Shown piece by piece: positions 51,608-63,857 of a stretch of 64,000 nt of DNA (position 1 is the stretch's first letter; every line of letters begins with the position of its first letter). The stretch lies in the NCBI GenBank assembly GCA_013399015.1, contig VWZX01002268.1, forward strand, positions 2,264,861 through 2,328,860, in the 5' to 3' direction. The notes under the pieces were generated by a model that worked only from the letters and a program-made list of their open reading frames with translations, made no database searches and was not told where the DNA came from. Origin of the DNA: Galbula dea (taxonomy: Eukaryota > Chordata > Aves > Piciformes > Galbulidae). A program made the position numbers and the translations under genes.

Positions 51608-53027
51608 CTAGTAAGCAGTATAGGAATTCTCATGCATAATGCAGTCATTACTAACAAACACACTTTTCAATGTTTTTATTTTTGACACTTGCTGTATGCT
51701 TTTTTTATTCCTAGAACTTCCCATCTCAAGAAAGTCAGAAAATGCAAACACTTAAGTTTGTTCATTCATAAACTTGTAAAGATTTTCTTTAAATAGTTCT
51801 TTAATGTACAATCACATATCACATGGAGAAGGCATTTCTACTGCTTCCTTCAGCACAAGGTTTAAACTGAGTATTAACACAGCATAAGACAGCACTAGTT
51901 AATAGTAGTAAGATATCCTCCCCAAAAATACGAAGACCTGCTCTGGTCTTACAAGGTGGAAAATCTTCTCTCACAGATGCAGCATTTTTTGAAGCATGGT
52001 AGGGAGGTTGCAACCATAGGAATAAAACCAATTTATAGTTAACAGGATCAGCTTCGGGACCAAAGTCCAGAGAAGCTGAAAAATCCCCATATACAAATTA
52101 CAATTCTTACTTGCTTACTGAATAGATGTAGTTAAGATTCATCTAGCTCAGACAGTAATGCTGACACTTAGGTGTAGCTGCAGTGTGAATATATGTACAC
52201 ATAGAACCTTATTTTCCTCAAGTACTAACATCTCATATTACTCTATAAATGTTAATTATATAGCATTTTTTGTTAGATATTGAGATGCATGAACATTGTT
52301 AAGTCAGCTCAAATACCAGTCTAAATATAAATACCTACTTTTGTTTTCTGTTAGAACAGTAAGGTATGGGTTTGCTGCAGACACATGACTTCAGCTTGCA
52401 GTCACATTATTTAAAACTACCAATTAAATCTGTTAAATAAAGGAAATTCAAATCTCCCCTCATACCAATCCAAAATAAGAAACCCTACTTCTTGACTAGT
52501 ATCACTGAAATTTGAAGTCAACACACAGAGGTTTATTTTATCCAAAACTGGAATATTAACACAAGCTACCAAGCTATTAAGTGTCAGTGTACTTTAAATT
52601 ACCAATTTACACCTTAGGTTACTTATTTCACAGTGATTTACTGGAAATCATATCTTAAAATGCACCAGACTATAGCATTTTCCATGTCAGACTTCAGCAT
52701 ATTTCTATGGGCATGTCCTCTGGAATCCCATTAGTATAACTTGGCCTTGAATCCCAGCAGAGTTCTTGAGCTTCTTTCAAACTAAAACTTAAAATAATGA
52801 AAAATCCCTTATAGCAAAGAACACAAAGAAGCCAGCATACTCTAAATGAATACGAAAGGATGAGTGTGAACCTGTGAATCACATACATATGTAATTCAAA
52901 TAATAATGTACTTAACTGTTTTAAGCAAAGATATTTCATACCTTTCTTCACATTCCTTTAATAGTGCCAATTATAAAACAAACTCATTCTCCATATTAAC
53001 AATCCAGACCAAAAATAAAAAGGATAC
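51608..53027 (-). other. TAF2 intron, 1.4 kb
   Basis: Phase-2 intron without a recognisable repeat or RNA gene. Confidence 0.8.
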
Positions 53028-53182
53028 ACCCACTGCTTTATTAAAGGTTGGATGTCTTTGCCAGAGACATTTGAGATAGATTTCAAAAACCCAGATGTGG
53101 AAACCAACATCTGACTCCACATGTGTGACTGGAACTTCTGAGATGAGGCAGTGCTGGCCAGACTCAACAATTTGTTGAAAAC
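53028..53182 (-). CDS. TAF2: TAF2 exon, human residues ~472-523
   Basis: 155 nt encode VFNKLLSLASTASSQKFQSH to DIQPLIKQW plus two bases of Val. The acceptor is TTTTAG. The donor GTATCC is a weak match at positions +5/+6, but it is the one that keeps the frame into the next exon (split Val, then DQSGVV). The segment closes the helical domain of the M1-like region. Confidence 0.96.
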
Positions 53183-54202
53183 CTAAAATGATAAAAGTTA
53201 GTACTTTCACTAAATACTTCAATAAATGTAAAATAAGTTTTTCTGTTTAGTTGCAACTGAAAGCCAATACACTCATTCTCTGATAACTGGCTTCAAAAAG
53301 AGTCTTTCAAAATAAAGACATTTCAGAAAATTATTTGCTTGTTCATATGTATCAGAAATTGTTATTTACAGACATTGAATGTATTTTTACTTAAGGCAAA
53401 CTACCCACAATGCTGAGAAAGCTCTGAAATTCCAGTTTCTTAACATGAAAAATGTCTAATGGTAACAAAATTAAGCTAAAAACGTCTTCTTTGCTTATCA
53501 GTCCTACAAGTACATCTTTTCAGCAGAGTAGAATTCAAAGCAGCACAACTGCTTACAATAGCTCTAGCACAAGCACATACACGTTTTCCTTAAAAAACTA
53601 AACCAAGAAAACAAATAAACCCAAAATACCTGAAGTTGGTAGGTAAAGGTACAGCACCCTATCTTTTAGTTGCATGTCACCCAATATATTTTGTGAAGAA
53701 GAAAATCTACAGCTCTGCAGAAGTTCAGCATTTTAGAATAAAATTACAGTCTTCTATTCAAATGGTTCTTCTAACATAAAGGCCTATGTTCCCTCTAGCT
53801 CCGCAAATTTTATACAGCGGAGAAAGCAGAAGCTGGATTCTCATTACTTTCGCTATTTATTATTTGATCAGATGAGCTCACAGTAACACCAGTTCTGGTC
53901 AGTAAAACAGGTCCTCAATGTTAACAACTGATCACAGTAAACCAAAGCAACTCAATACCTTAATATTAAAGAGAATATGCAATATTAAAAAAACTTATAA
54001 AAGTTATGTATATGAATAATAACCTTAGCGTAACACAAATGACCCATATTTTCTGTTTGCTCTGTTCTGCTAAAACTGAAAGCACAAATGGAATCCAAGA
54101 ATGAGCTGGGTTTTTTTTTTTCTCCTTAAACTCCATTTAATGAATAGAAATGCAACTAATGACAAAGTTATCTTTATTCCACAAAATTATTTGAATACTT
54201 AC
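53183..54202 (-). other. TAF2 intron, 1.0 kb
   Basis: Phase-0 intron, AT-rich. No transposon or RNA gene recognised. Confidence 0.8.
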
Positions 54203-54338
54203 CTGTAACATGAACTCCATGCTAATCCTGTTCTCAATCAGTCTCATAACAAGATGTGCTTTACACTGGAACATGGTGTAATATTCCCAGGACAGTGTAT
54301 GAGGGTGCTTGATAGAAAAATGTAAATGTGATGCAGGG
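54203..54338 (-). CDS. TAF2: TAF2 exon, human residues ~426-471
   Basis: 136 nt finish the Asn codon and encode PASHLHFSIKHPHTLSWEYY to SMEFMLQ (45 codons, phase 0). The acceptor is TTTTCAG and the donor GTAAGT. It lies in the helical C-terminal part of the M1-like domain. The open reading frame is too short to stand out alone; homology and matching phases identify it. Confidence 0.96.
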
Positions 54339-57300
54339 CTGAAAAATTAAAAAATCCAGCTCTCTTATTTTGCATTTTATGGAATGAAATTTAAAATATA
54401 TCTTAGCTACCAAGATTATAGCCACACCAACAATTATTTAGGGTCTCATCTACTGCTTTAAAATTCTAAATTATGACATGATTAAAATGACCACACACTT
54501 GTATAGAAAGGTGACTTGAGTGTATGTACACGGCATACACCAAGTACTGTATAGAGAACAATGACAGGTAATACATGATGTGTATTACTGTAAAGACAGT
54601 GGCAGCAGCAACCAGAGAAAGGAATCTGTGACTTGAGTCTAGAAATTTCTCATGAATTAACATTCTCCTTTCTCCACTTCCATTTAAAAGTGACTATACA
54701 TAATGAATATTTTACATTTATATAAATAATTGTTGCAATTAAGGAAAAGTAAGAGTTTTAAAATTCATAGCAGACTTATGTGATGAGTCAAAGGAATTGC
54801 TTGTTTGTTACCTTAGTGACTTTATGCTTTCAATGCTTTGGCAAACTGCTACCTTCTAAATTAGGTAACATGCCAAGGAAGACTAGGCAGAGCATTCTGT
54901 TACAGCTGCCACACTGCTTTGGTAACTTGAACTATATCTGTAGTGCTCCTTCACACATACTCTTTAAGTCTACAAGCAAAATATTTTACATGCTTTAAGT
55001 TCATTCCACATCAGAAGACAAATAAATGATGAAATCTTGAAACTTCTAAAAACAGAACTGATTTCTGGATAGTCTTAGTTGCTGTACAGCAATAAAACAG
55101 CAAAATACTTAATCTTGAGGAGCTTTAATATTAATTTTCTCCACCAGGTTTTATATTTCAGAATACAAACATTCTGACATATAGCCCAATTTCAAAGAAG
55201 AAAAGTAGCTGTAACACTGTAATTCTCAAGAAAAAATTAGACCTTTTTGCTCCCTTTTCAATTACTGAGAAGTGGAGATAATTAGAAGTCTCACTTTATT
55301 TTACACCTGTATTTAATTGTGCTATGCTTTTTCTTTTATTTCTTCTCACAGGACATTTTGAGTTTTCCATGAGTGAATAACAAACATCTGAAGAAACTGG
55401 ACCCACACCATGTCAGGCCAACTTCTAAAGAACCAGGAATCCAGACTTATTTTATGCCTGTTGGTGGAGAATCACAAACTGGCTACTGCAACACAGAAAA
55501 TGCCAGCTACTTAAAATTTCTGGGCTCAAAATTGGATTCTTCCCGCACGATTCTTGGTTATAGATAAGCTAACCAAATCATTTCCAGGTGGTCCAGACAC
55601 CTCATTTGTCCAAAGACTTTAAAAGAGGACACTGTAAAACAGAATGAAATAATTCACAAATTGTAACAATCAAAGACAAGCTCTATAAGCTTGATCTTTA
55701 AAGCATGCTACCTCAGGAAGAGACTGCTCTTCCAGAACCTTCGAAGACCTACTAAACAAATCATTTTAACACTGACCAATCTTCCTATGTAGCTGAAACA
55801 CATATGCCAGCATGAAGTGTTCTACCAGAACAGGACCAGCACTTAGCTCCTTATTTGCAGCTCTTAAAATTTCAGAAGACAGCAAGAACCAAGGTAGCTG
55901 CAACACCTTAATACTTTTTTCCATCCTTCTATTTACTGGGAGACTCCCTTGACTTTACTTACAAGTGTCTGTATAAACATTTCAAGAAGATACAAAAAGA
56001 AAAGTATTTCTAAATTTAATCAAGTACTACCCTTCTAGATATAAGAAATATATGACTAAGTAGGCACCTTAGGTTCACTACTTAATATTTCCAGTTGATA
56101 GGCAATTGCTAAAGTTCTCTTGATCAAAATTGTCCTGTTGTTTTGGAATAGTTCTCTACTCTGAGGTAGGGAAGGGTGAGCAACAATGAAAGAATTGAAA
56201 TGCAAGGAGGAAACTGAGGTTGCAGCTCAGACATTATATAATAATTTGGTCTCAGCATAAAAACTATTTATCCAGCTTCAAATTATACAGTCGATTGACT
56301 TCAGTAAAATTCTTCTTCTGAAAATTATAACCAAGCCAGGCCCCACATTCTTGGCTTTCTTGAATTTCCTAAGTGTTGATTGATTTTGGTACAAGTTGCA
56401 TTATTTAAATGCAAACCAAATGCAAATACAAATTTGCATTTGACAGTTATGTTTTGTAGTTCATTCAATATTAATATATTTCTCCTGGTTATATTCTTCT
56501 TAAACCATTATACTTCTAAAACTTTTATTGAATTGGCACCAAATGAGAATTATAATTAGCAATATGGACTTAGAACCTTTGTTAAAGTGAAAACTGAAGT
56601 AGCTCTTCCATGGAAATTTATAACACACTCTGGTCAATATACTTCTTCCACTACTATGCTTCTTCCATTTGAAATATATCCACATACAGGTCTTGAGGTT
56701 TTAAAATTTTATAAACAGGGTGGTACCAGCACAAAAAAAGACTGAAGAGAAACAAAATCTGGGAAGGGGAGAACACAAAAAGAGAATGTAACACAAAAAG
56801 CTTTGCTTTGAAGCTTTCATCTAAACAGCAGTTAACCTGCAGTTTCCTTTCTTTCATTGTCCCAAGCCCTGGGATTTTCTTTTTAAAAAGGTGCTCTGGA
56901 GGTGTTTGTGTTTCACCAGACATAAGCAGGAAGAATCTGAGAGACCTCTGTTTTTCACAGAAATTAATTAGTGTCTGAAAGAAGTTGGCTTTCCCCCTTC
57001 CCTCTCAATGATTTCTTTCCATATCTACTTCTAATTAGTTGAAAAGTGAGATTATTAACTTACTTTTTTCTTCATAGGATTATTAATTAGGACTGTTATA
57101 ATGTATATACGTTTGGCTGGAAACCATATCGTAACAACCAGAACAAAGAAATGCAAAACAAAAAATACTGGAGAGAAATGTTCTAGATATCATTGTGAAA
57201 ATACTTCCCTAAATATATATCATTTCCCACAGTGAGGAACATAATTAATTTACAAGGGAACTTTGCAATCTACAAGAAACAGCAAGTTGTAATTCATACT

Positions 57301-58925
57301 TAAGTGATGTTATGATTAGTATTAACAAGTTGTAATACACTGAAGTAGTGGAATAGCTGTAGCAACAGCATCTAACAGTGAATACATCACATAGAGGAAA
57401 CATATATTTAAAAGCATTAAAACAGGATTTTTTCAACTATTTATGTCCAATTCTAGAATAAATACAATAAAACAAATAAAATTAGCAGGTACAAGGGGAC
57501 TTTTATTTTACCCAATTTCCTTCCTTTAAATGTGCCTTTTTTCTCTAGTTTCATCTGATCCTATTAATTGAAATTTAGTTTCTCTGCATAGAGGAGTATG
57601 TTGCCAAATTGTAAAGCTGCTAGTTAAAAAAATCTGCCAAGACCTGGTTGAGTATCCCAACTTTTCCTTAAAAAAAGATATTATCACCAATAGGATGCCC
57701 TAAAATGACTGGTGCTAGTTTTAACTTGCTCTTCAGAAGTACATGTAACAGAAGCACCTAGGCTCTTGGTCTGCTTCACTACTTGAAAGAACAGGACAGT
57801 GAACTACATCAAAATCCATCATAAGAATACAAGCAAAACTGAGTAACATCTTAGCATGCATACACATATACAAGCTGCACCTCTAGTTGTCAACATCCGG
57901 AAAACATGGTAGTTTTTGCAGATTCATCTGGCCAGGAAACTAACCAATATGTCTTATTCTTGATTTCAGAAGACACTTTTTTCATCTCTCAAAAATATAC
58001 TCAAATTCTAAATGGGTTAACCGTACACTTAATTTTCAGTTCTAAACCCAGAGTTTTAATTTTAAAAGAACAAAATCTGGATTTGTATCCACTTAAATGC
58101 AAGAGAACCACTGCTGCAGACAATTTCAGTTGTACTTTCATAATACAGGGGCACTCTGCTGCCGTAAAGACTTGAGAAAGTCACATTCTCCCACTCCACC
58201 TGCGCATGCTCCATCTTAAAGTTCTGCACATGCTGCTCTTAAGTTTCCAAAGAGCAACTCTTTGTGAGGCTGTGTCATAACTAGATTATTTTATCCAAGA
58301 AAAGAAAAACTCAGGAAAAGGTTGTCATTGAAACCTCAATCAACCTGCTGGTCCAACTTCTAGCACTCATTTTCTACCTCCACTGGTTAACAGTGTGCGG
58401 TACAAGACTATCACAAAAGAGGCAATGGGAAAATTCTTAATCTAACAACACTGAAGCTAGCGAAACTACAGTTATTAAGAAAATACAAACCCAGCAGTTC
58501 ACAGTTACCAATGATACTACAGAGATGACCGACGTAATACTTTTCTTTTTCCCAATTGGTTAAGAAATTTCAATATAAGACTGCAAGGTGGTAACAGAGT
58601 GGAAACACCACCAACCAGTCCAGAAATAGCTCAGATTAAAATTCTGGGTCCATATTCTTTCTCATCCTCTTACTAAAAAGTAGTTTCCCAATGGCATTAA
58701 ACCCATTCATTATACTTAATTCCCTTAAAGATTTAAAGTGAAAGAAAAATAAAACAACAGTGACACAATACACTCAAGATGTACTTTTATGAGACTGATA
58801 ATACATGCCTTCGGCAGCTGAGGATCTTCAGTCATTGGTCTTGTGCTACAAAACATACCCAAGGCATATATTAATAGTCCCATAAAAACATACCCTGTAA
58901 TGACTTGCAGCTTAAATAAACATAC
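54339..58925 (-). other. TAF2 intron, 4.6 kb
   Basis: Second-longest class of intron in the window (phase 2). It is AT-rich single-copy-looking sequence without a CR1 or LTR that I can recognise. It holds one isolated NRF1-like motif at 58201-58209. Open frames of 60-90 codons on both strands lack splice context or homology. Confidence 0.75.
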
Positions 58926-59011
58926 TTGTCTTTCTCTTTTCCTCCTCCGAATATCGGATGCAGTAAAACTCCACCAGTCTTCAGTTCATATGCCACTATT
59001 TGATCTAACTC
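58926..59011 (-). CDS. TAF2: TAF2 exon, human residues ~398-426
   Basis: 86 nt encode ELDQIVAYELKTGGVLLHPI to GGGKEKD, then two bases of Asn. The acceptor is TTTTTAG and the donor GTATGT. The segment is in the M1-like domain. A Lys-to-Gln change (ELDQ) distinguishes it from human. Confidence 0.96.
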
Positions 59012-59980
59012 CTAAAAAGTACAAGATATGTATGTAAGCAAGCCTAATTTTCAAAAAGAGAAATTCCTTTAGGAAGACAGGAAAACTTTTCATATCATTT
59101 TTCAAACCATACCTCCTAATTAAACTTGTTTACAAACACAAGAGCATTTGAAAATCAGATGTTCCTTAGGATGGCAAACAATAATAGAAGAGCAGAAATT
59201 AGCAGTTAATATTTATTCTGGGTTTGAATTGTAGGTCAACTTGCACCAATATTCAAATATAACATAACTAAAGACTATATTGTTCAATAAATAAGTTGTC
59301 TCTGACCAAAAGAAATAAAGGTGATCACCATTTCCTTGCAGCAAAAAATTATCCTGGGTACACCTACGCAGTAGACTGCAGTGTACAGAAGCTCACCTTC
59401 ACCCATGCCCCAGAGACACAGATGCCAGCTCTGAACTGCAAAACAGAACCAGTCTTGGAGCATTACCTTTGGAAATGTATAGGCAGAAGTTTCTTTTCCA
59501 AGAAAAGAAATTCCTTCAACAGTTTTTTTTTAATGTGTCACTCAGTACTTAATTGATTCTTAAAAGATACCTGACCCATTACTGATCCACGCTAACACTG
59601 GAGACCTTCTGTGCTACATGGATGGTCATCACAGTATAACAAATTCATCAAATATATCTCCATATTCTAAATGTTACAGATTTTTTTTTTTACTTTTCTT
59701 CCTGTTTCTGTGCAAAAGCCTAAACAAAAAGGGGAAAACTAATTGCACAGAGAGACAATAAAAATATCTATTCATAAGGTAGCCACAAACGTATTTTGAT
59801 TAGCATGTTTGGTGTTTTTCCTTACAGCAAGAGGTAAAAACATTTAGCTCAAAGTTTCATCACTACCAAACATGTCTTCAGCTTGTAATGCAAAAACGTA
59901 TTCTGGTCTGGTTTTATACTGCATCTTCTTTAATGTATCATGTCCAAAAGATACAGAAGATAGTACAATGATGTTGTTAC
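59012..59980 (-). other. TAF2 intron, 0.97 kb
   Basis: Phase-0 intron with no recognisable repeat or RNA gene. Short plus-strand open frames in it look like chance. Confidence 0.8.
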
Positions 59981-60080
59981 CTGTTTAATCCAGTGGCGAT
60001 ACTCATTAACACCAAAGGTTTTTTTCATCCAAAGGCCATAAATATAACCAGAGATTCCCTTTAGCACCCATTCATCTGAC
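59981..60080 (-). CDS. TAF2: TAF2 exon, human residues ~364-397
   Basis: 100 nt complete a Trp codon and encode SDEWVLKGISGYIYGLWMKK to YRHWIKQ (33 codons, phase 0 at the end). In active M1 enzymes the third zinc ligand (NExFA) lies in the stretch equivalent to LKGISGY; it is absent here. The acceptor is TTTTAG and the donor GTAACA. Human has Glu where this exon ends in Gln. Confidence 0.97.
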
Positions 60081-61234
60081 CTAAAATATGAAAGAAGAAT
60101 GAATTACAGCACTTCAGAAGCTATTTTGCAAGGGATGGTATTTTTGACCGGCTCAAAGTAGCCACAGATTTCACCAGGTTACATAACTTCTCTAAGTCAA
60201 CAGGAGTCTGATGAGCTGTGAACCAATTTATGTAACCTGGCATATGGATGGGACCAATGAAACTGAAAAGGCAGTGAAAACTCAACTTTTACCACAGAAG
60301 CCCAGGTTAAAACATAAAACCAAACTATTTTAGCTGAAACAGTAACAATAAAACAATGGAAATGGGCACTAAAATTAAAAAAACACCTGTCCACCTATAT
60401 GATCTTAATTTCTTGATAAACATCTCAATACAATGCAGAAGATCTGGACAGCAAGTAGACAAAATACCTATCTCACAATTTGGTGGACACCCATTTAAAC
60501 ATCTCTTCTGAGAGTTATGTTCTAAGAGGGAAAAGTAGAGACAAAACCTACAAAAGTATCGTGAACTAGAATTCTAAATGGAAGAATGACATGCAGAATA
60601 TAATGACGTGAATAAAACAAAGATACTAAAAAGGGAGTAATGAGGAAAAAAGTCTTCACCATACAAGCAGACAAGAAATAAGGCAGTAAGCAAGAGAAAT
60701 TATAATAGTACAAACATAAAAAACCCCTTTTTTTTAAACTTAAGTCAAGTATACTCTAGGATGTACACTTTTGTCATGAAAAAGGTAATGGGCTCCTTGT
60801 CCCTGATATATAAAGTGTATGCAAAGGGCTTTAAAATACTCATAAGAACTGCAAGAGCCAGCTGGCAGAGATTTCCCAAGAGGAGTTATAGACAGCTTAT
60901 CAACCCAATGAATTCTCCCATTTGACACTGATTTCTTTATCCTCGCCCCCCCCAGCTTCTTCAGAATTTATTTTCTGTGCTCCACAAGTACCTCCTATGC
61001 AGGGTACATTTCTTCATCCAAAATATCTGACAGAAATTTACTGATGACATAAAAGAGTCTCCCTTCTAAAACCTCCAGGTCCCAAAGCACACTAAAACAT
61101 TTCTGAGAGAAGACATGTTCAAGCAGTACAGACTTTGGAACTGTTATATTGCTCATTCTCCTTTCGAACAAACAGAAAAATAAAATAAATTAAAAAAAAG
61201 GATTTTAATTTATTGAGCCCAGTTTACTACTTAC
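60081..61234 (-). other. TAF2 intron, 1.15 kb
   Basis: Phase-2 intron, AT-rich, with A-runs and an eight-C run near 60946. No exon, transposon or RNA gene recognised. Confidence 0.8.
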
Positions 61235-61348
61235 CAGGACATTCTGGATATAAAACATCCAAAGAACTGCTGGGCTAGGGCCTGTGCTAAGCACCTCCTT
61301 GTCAGTGGAGTTTCATCTATAATCATTGCACTGTGTAAGAGATTTGTG
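61235..61348 (-). CDS. TAF2: TAF2 exon, human residues ~326-364 (pseudo-HExxH region)
   Basis: 114 nt encode TNLLHSAMIIDETPLTRRCL to FISRMS, with split Ser and Trp codons at the ends. The acceptor is TCCAG and the donor GTAAGT. This segment aligns with the zinc-binding helix of M1 aminopeptidases. The HExxHxWFG signature is replaced by QALAQQFFG, so both His ligands and the catalytic Glu are gone. TAF2 is therefore an M1-fold scaffold without peptidase activity, which matches the known family. Confidence 0.97.
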
Positions 61349-61914
61349 CTGGACCCACATAAAAAGAAAATAACACAATATAAGCACCAGTCCAAAGAAA
61401 CAAAATAGAGACCTTGCTTTAAAAGACAAACCAAATAAAATAAATCCTTCACAGGTTTCACAATGAGGTAGTAACATCTTTTTTTAATACCCTTAATCCA
61501 GGCAGATGATCTGCTATTATCATCTATATACAGCTCTCTGTGTAGAGCCAAAGTACTTTGTTTTAACTGGTGAAATTCTTTTAGATTCCTCATAGTGTCT
61601 CCCAGCTAAAGAAAAAGTTAATCAAACTTCTGCACTTAATTTGATAATAAATATTTTATGCATGGTGTTTGTAAATCAGAAAGAAAACACTGCCAGTTTT
61701 TTCTTAAAGAAGATAAAAAAACCAACATCTTCATAACACATAAAATTAGAAATGGGTTTAAAAGCCTGTAATGTCAACAAAAGCCAGCCCTTCCAAACTA
61801 GAGAGCCCAAAACTCAGGCTACAAAAATAAAAGCTTCATGTATTTCTCAGTAGTCTTGAATTTAGAGCTTCAAGGCCTGTGGATTTCAAAGGTGTTATTT
61901 TCTCAAATACTAAC
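61349..61914 (-). other. TAF2 intron, 566 bp
   Basis: Phase-2 intron. The exon frame runs on into the upstream sequence as a chance open frame. I see no repeat or RNA gene in it. Confidence 0.85.
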
Positions 61915-62099
61915 CTGAAAATACTCATAGATGCATAAGCAGCTACTTCAACATAAGCTTCATCAATAAAAACAGTTTTAAAACAGGAGTATGGATAGCG
62001 GCAGGTAAGGATCTCCTCATAAAATTCAAACACCTCATGAAGGTATGATGTGGTATGTTTAAGCAACGGGAGAAGCTGGGGCAAGCAGAAGTGAGTCAC
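61915..62099 (-). CDS. TAF2: TAF2 exon, human residues ~265-326
   Basis: 185 nt encode VTHFCLPQLLPLLKHTT to YVEVAAYASMSIF and end two bases into a Ser codon (phase 2). The acceptor is TTTGTAG and the donor GTTAGT. This is the start of the catalytic-like part of the M1 fold. Active M1 peptidases have the GxMEN exopeptidase loop here; the equivalent bird segment AAYASMSIF lacks it, as in human TAF2. The residue string is essentially unchanged from human. Confidence 0.97.
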
Positions 62100-63857
62100 C
62101 TACAAACAAAGGAAAATTTGGTACAAGACTGACAAACATATTTAAATCTATAAACACCAAGTATATTACATAACAGGAGAAAAAAAAAGTCAACAAAAAT
62201 ATTTCGCTGTAAATTTAACAGAAAAAAGTATTTTTCAAGCTGTGATAATGACTATCATGGCAGAAAAGAGCAAAGGGATGCCCTTCTTAGTTGCAGAGCA
62301 ACCTCACAACAGCAACAAAGTAACTTTTAGCAGGCTGCACAATAACATCTACCTAGCGATGTCTATCATCTAAAAAACACTTGACATTACTCTTGCATTT
62401 TGCAACACAGTGTCTTTTGGAGATAGTATTTTTCTTTTATGCAGTAAAGAATTAGCTACTGTCAAATGAGTCAAGCAGTGCTACTGTGTAGAAGACTTGT
62501 TAAAAGTACACGTAACCTTTGATATTATTGTTTTGTCCACAAATATGATGTGGCCAATGACACTGACTGCAGCAGTTACACAGGAACCAAGGTGAGAATG
62601 ATACATAAATTTAAGTCAGCTCTATAGAAGCTAAACTGTACAGAAATTTATCAGTTTGTTTTTTTCAGATATCAACAACTGATTTTTATTTTTTAACAGC
62701 TATTATCTTTTACAAGTGAGTATGTCCCAACAGTAAAAAGTTAACAGCACACCGTTGCTAAGGGCTAAAATCTGATGCTTGCCTATGGATCAAATGAAAC
62801 ATAGCTATTTCCTGGTATTTTCCCATCATGCTTTCAAAAGAAGATTAGCAGGCCAGTCTTTATGCTGAACAGGTAACATAACCTGCCTGCCAAGTCCATC
62901 CTAGCCCACCCCAGAACTAGTGATGTAAACATAACCTGTTGACTTTCAATACTATGGCAACAATCTGTTAAGCATGTGTCCTGATTTGGGTTTGGGTTAG
63001 AACAGAACTAATTCTGTTCAGTGATTTTATTTTTTAGTTAAAACTCCTCTTGAGAAACTGCACTTTCTGAAATTAACAGCATGTTTTCATAGACACTGCC
63101 AGCTTCTAGCAGTGATAAGACTTAATGTTTGGATTTACTACCACGGATTGGTATGCAGGGCAAGGTCACTGCTAAATCTTGTGTCTCATGTTGGGGGGGG
63201 GGAGGGTAAAGGCTGCACCTTCAGGGAAGAGCAGACAGGACAGGTGACCCTAAACTGACCAACTAAAGTATTCCATCCCATACACATCATATTCGATGTA
63301 TAAACTGTGGTGACATAGTTACCATCGGGGGGGTTTGGGTTCGGTATTGGGTTTTGTATATATTTTTACATATTTCATTTATCATTATTATTATAAAAGT
63401 AGTTTTATTTTACAAACCACAAATCTCTCAGTCTCTCTCCTATCCCCTTTCCCTTCCTGTGTGGGATGGAAGAGGGAGTAACAGGGAGCATCTGTCATTG
63501 GGCTGGTGGTCGGCCCAGCCTTGACACTCAACAGCATGAAAGCTCAACAGATCAGAAGACTATTTAATTGCATAGAAATAATTTTTGTTTATTACCAGCA
63601 ACAGGACGGGTTTAAAGCTATTTCGAGAAATGCCCTTTTCCAACTGCAACTATATAAATTCAGGCATAAATGGAATTATTGATCATTCAAAGGCTTTATG
63701 TTGGAGAAAAATTTAAACACAGGCATTACTAGACAATGTTTATCATAAAAATGTACTAATGGAGGTGTTATCTAGACATACCCGTATTTGAACGGTATGT
63801 ACTGATCCCTAATTCTTCAGATAAAAGAAAAAAAGAAACCTTGATGAAGATGATTAC
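62100..63857 (-). other. TAF2 intron, 1.76 kb, with solo LTR
   Basis: Phase-0 intron between the DPYMHE and VTHFCL exons. It carries one solo ERV LTR (62977-63533, listed separately). The remainder is AT-rich with no exon, RNA gene or other repeat that I recognise. Confidence 0.85.
62977..63533 (+). mobile_element. Solo endogenous-retrovirus LTR, 557 bp
   Basis: The element starts TGTCC and ends CAACA, giving the TG...CA ends of an LTR. It is flanked on both sides by the same 5-bp sequence GCATG (62972-62976 and 63534-63538), a target-site duplication. It contains a ten-G run near 63193, a TATAAAA box at 63392-63398 and a pyrimidine-rich 3' part (CTCAGTCTCTCTCC). That layout suggests plus-strand orientation, antisense to TAF2. 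No internal viral genes or second LTR flank it, so it is a solo LTR left by recombination. The family is not certain; 5-bp duplications are common for avian ERVL and some gamma-type ERVs. Confidence 0.85.

Noticed and set aside
55373..55567. 64-codon plus-strand frame in the 4.6-kb intron
   Set aside because: No homology recognised, no splice sites in a useful phase, antisense to TAF2; treated as chance.
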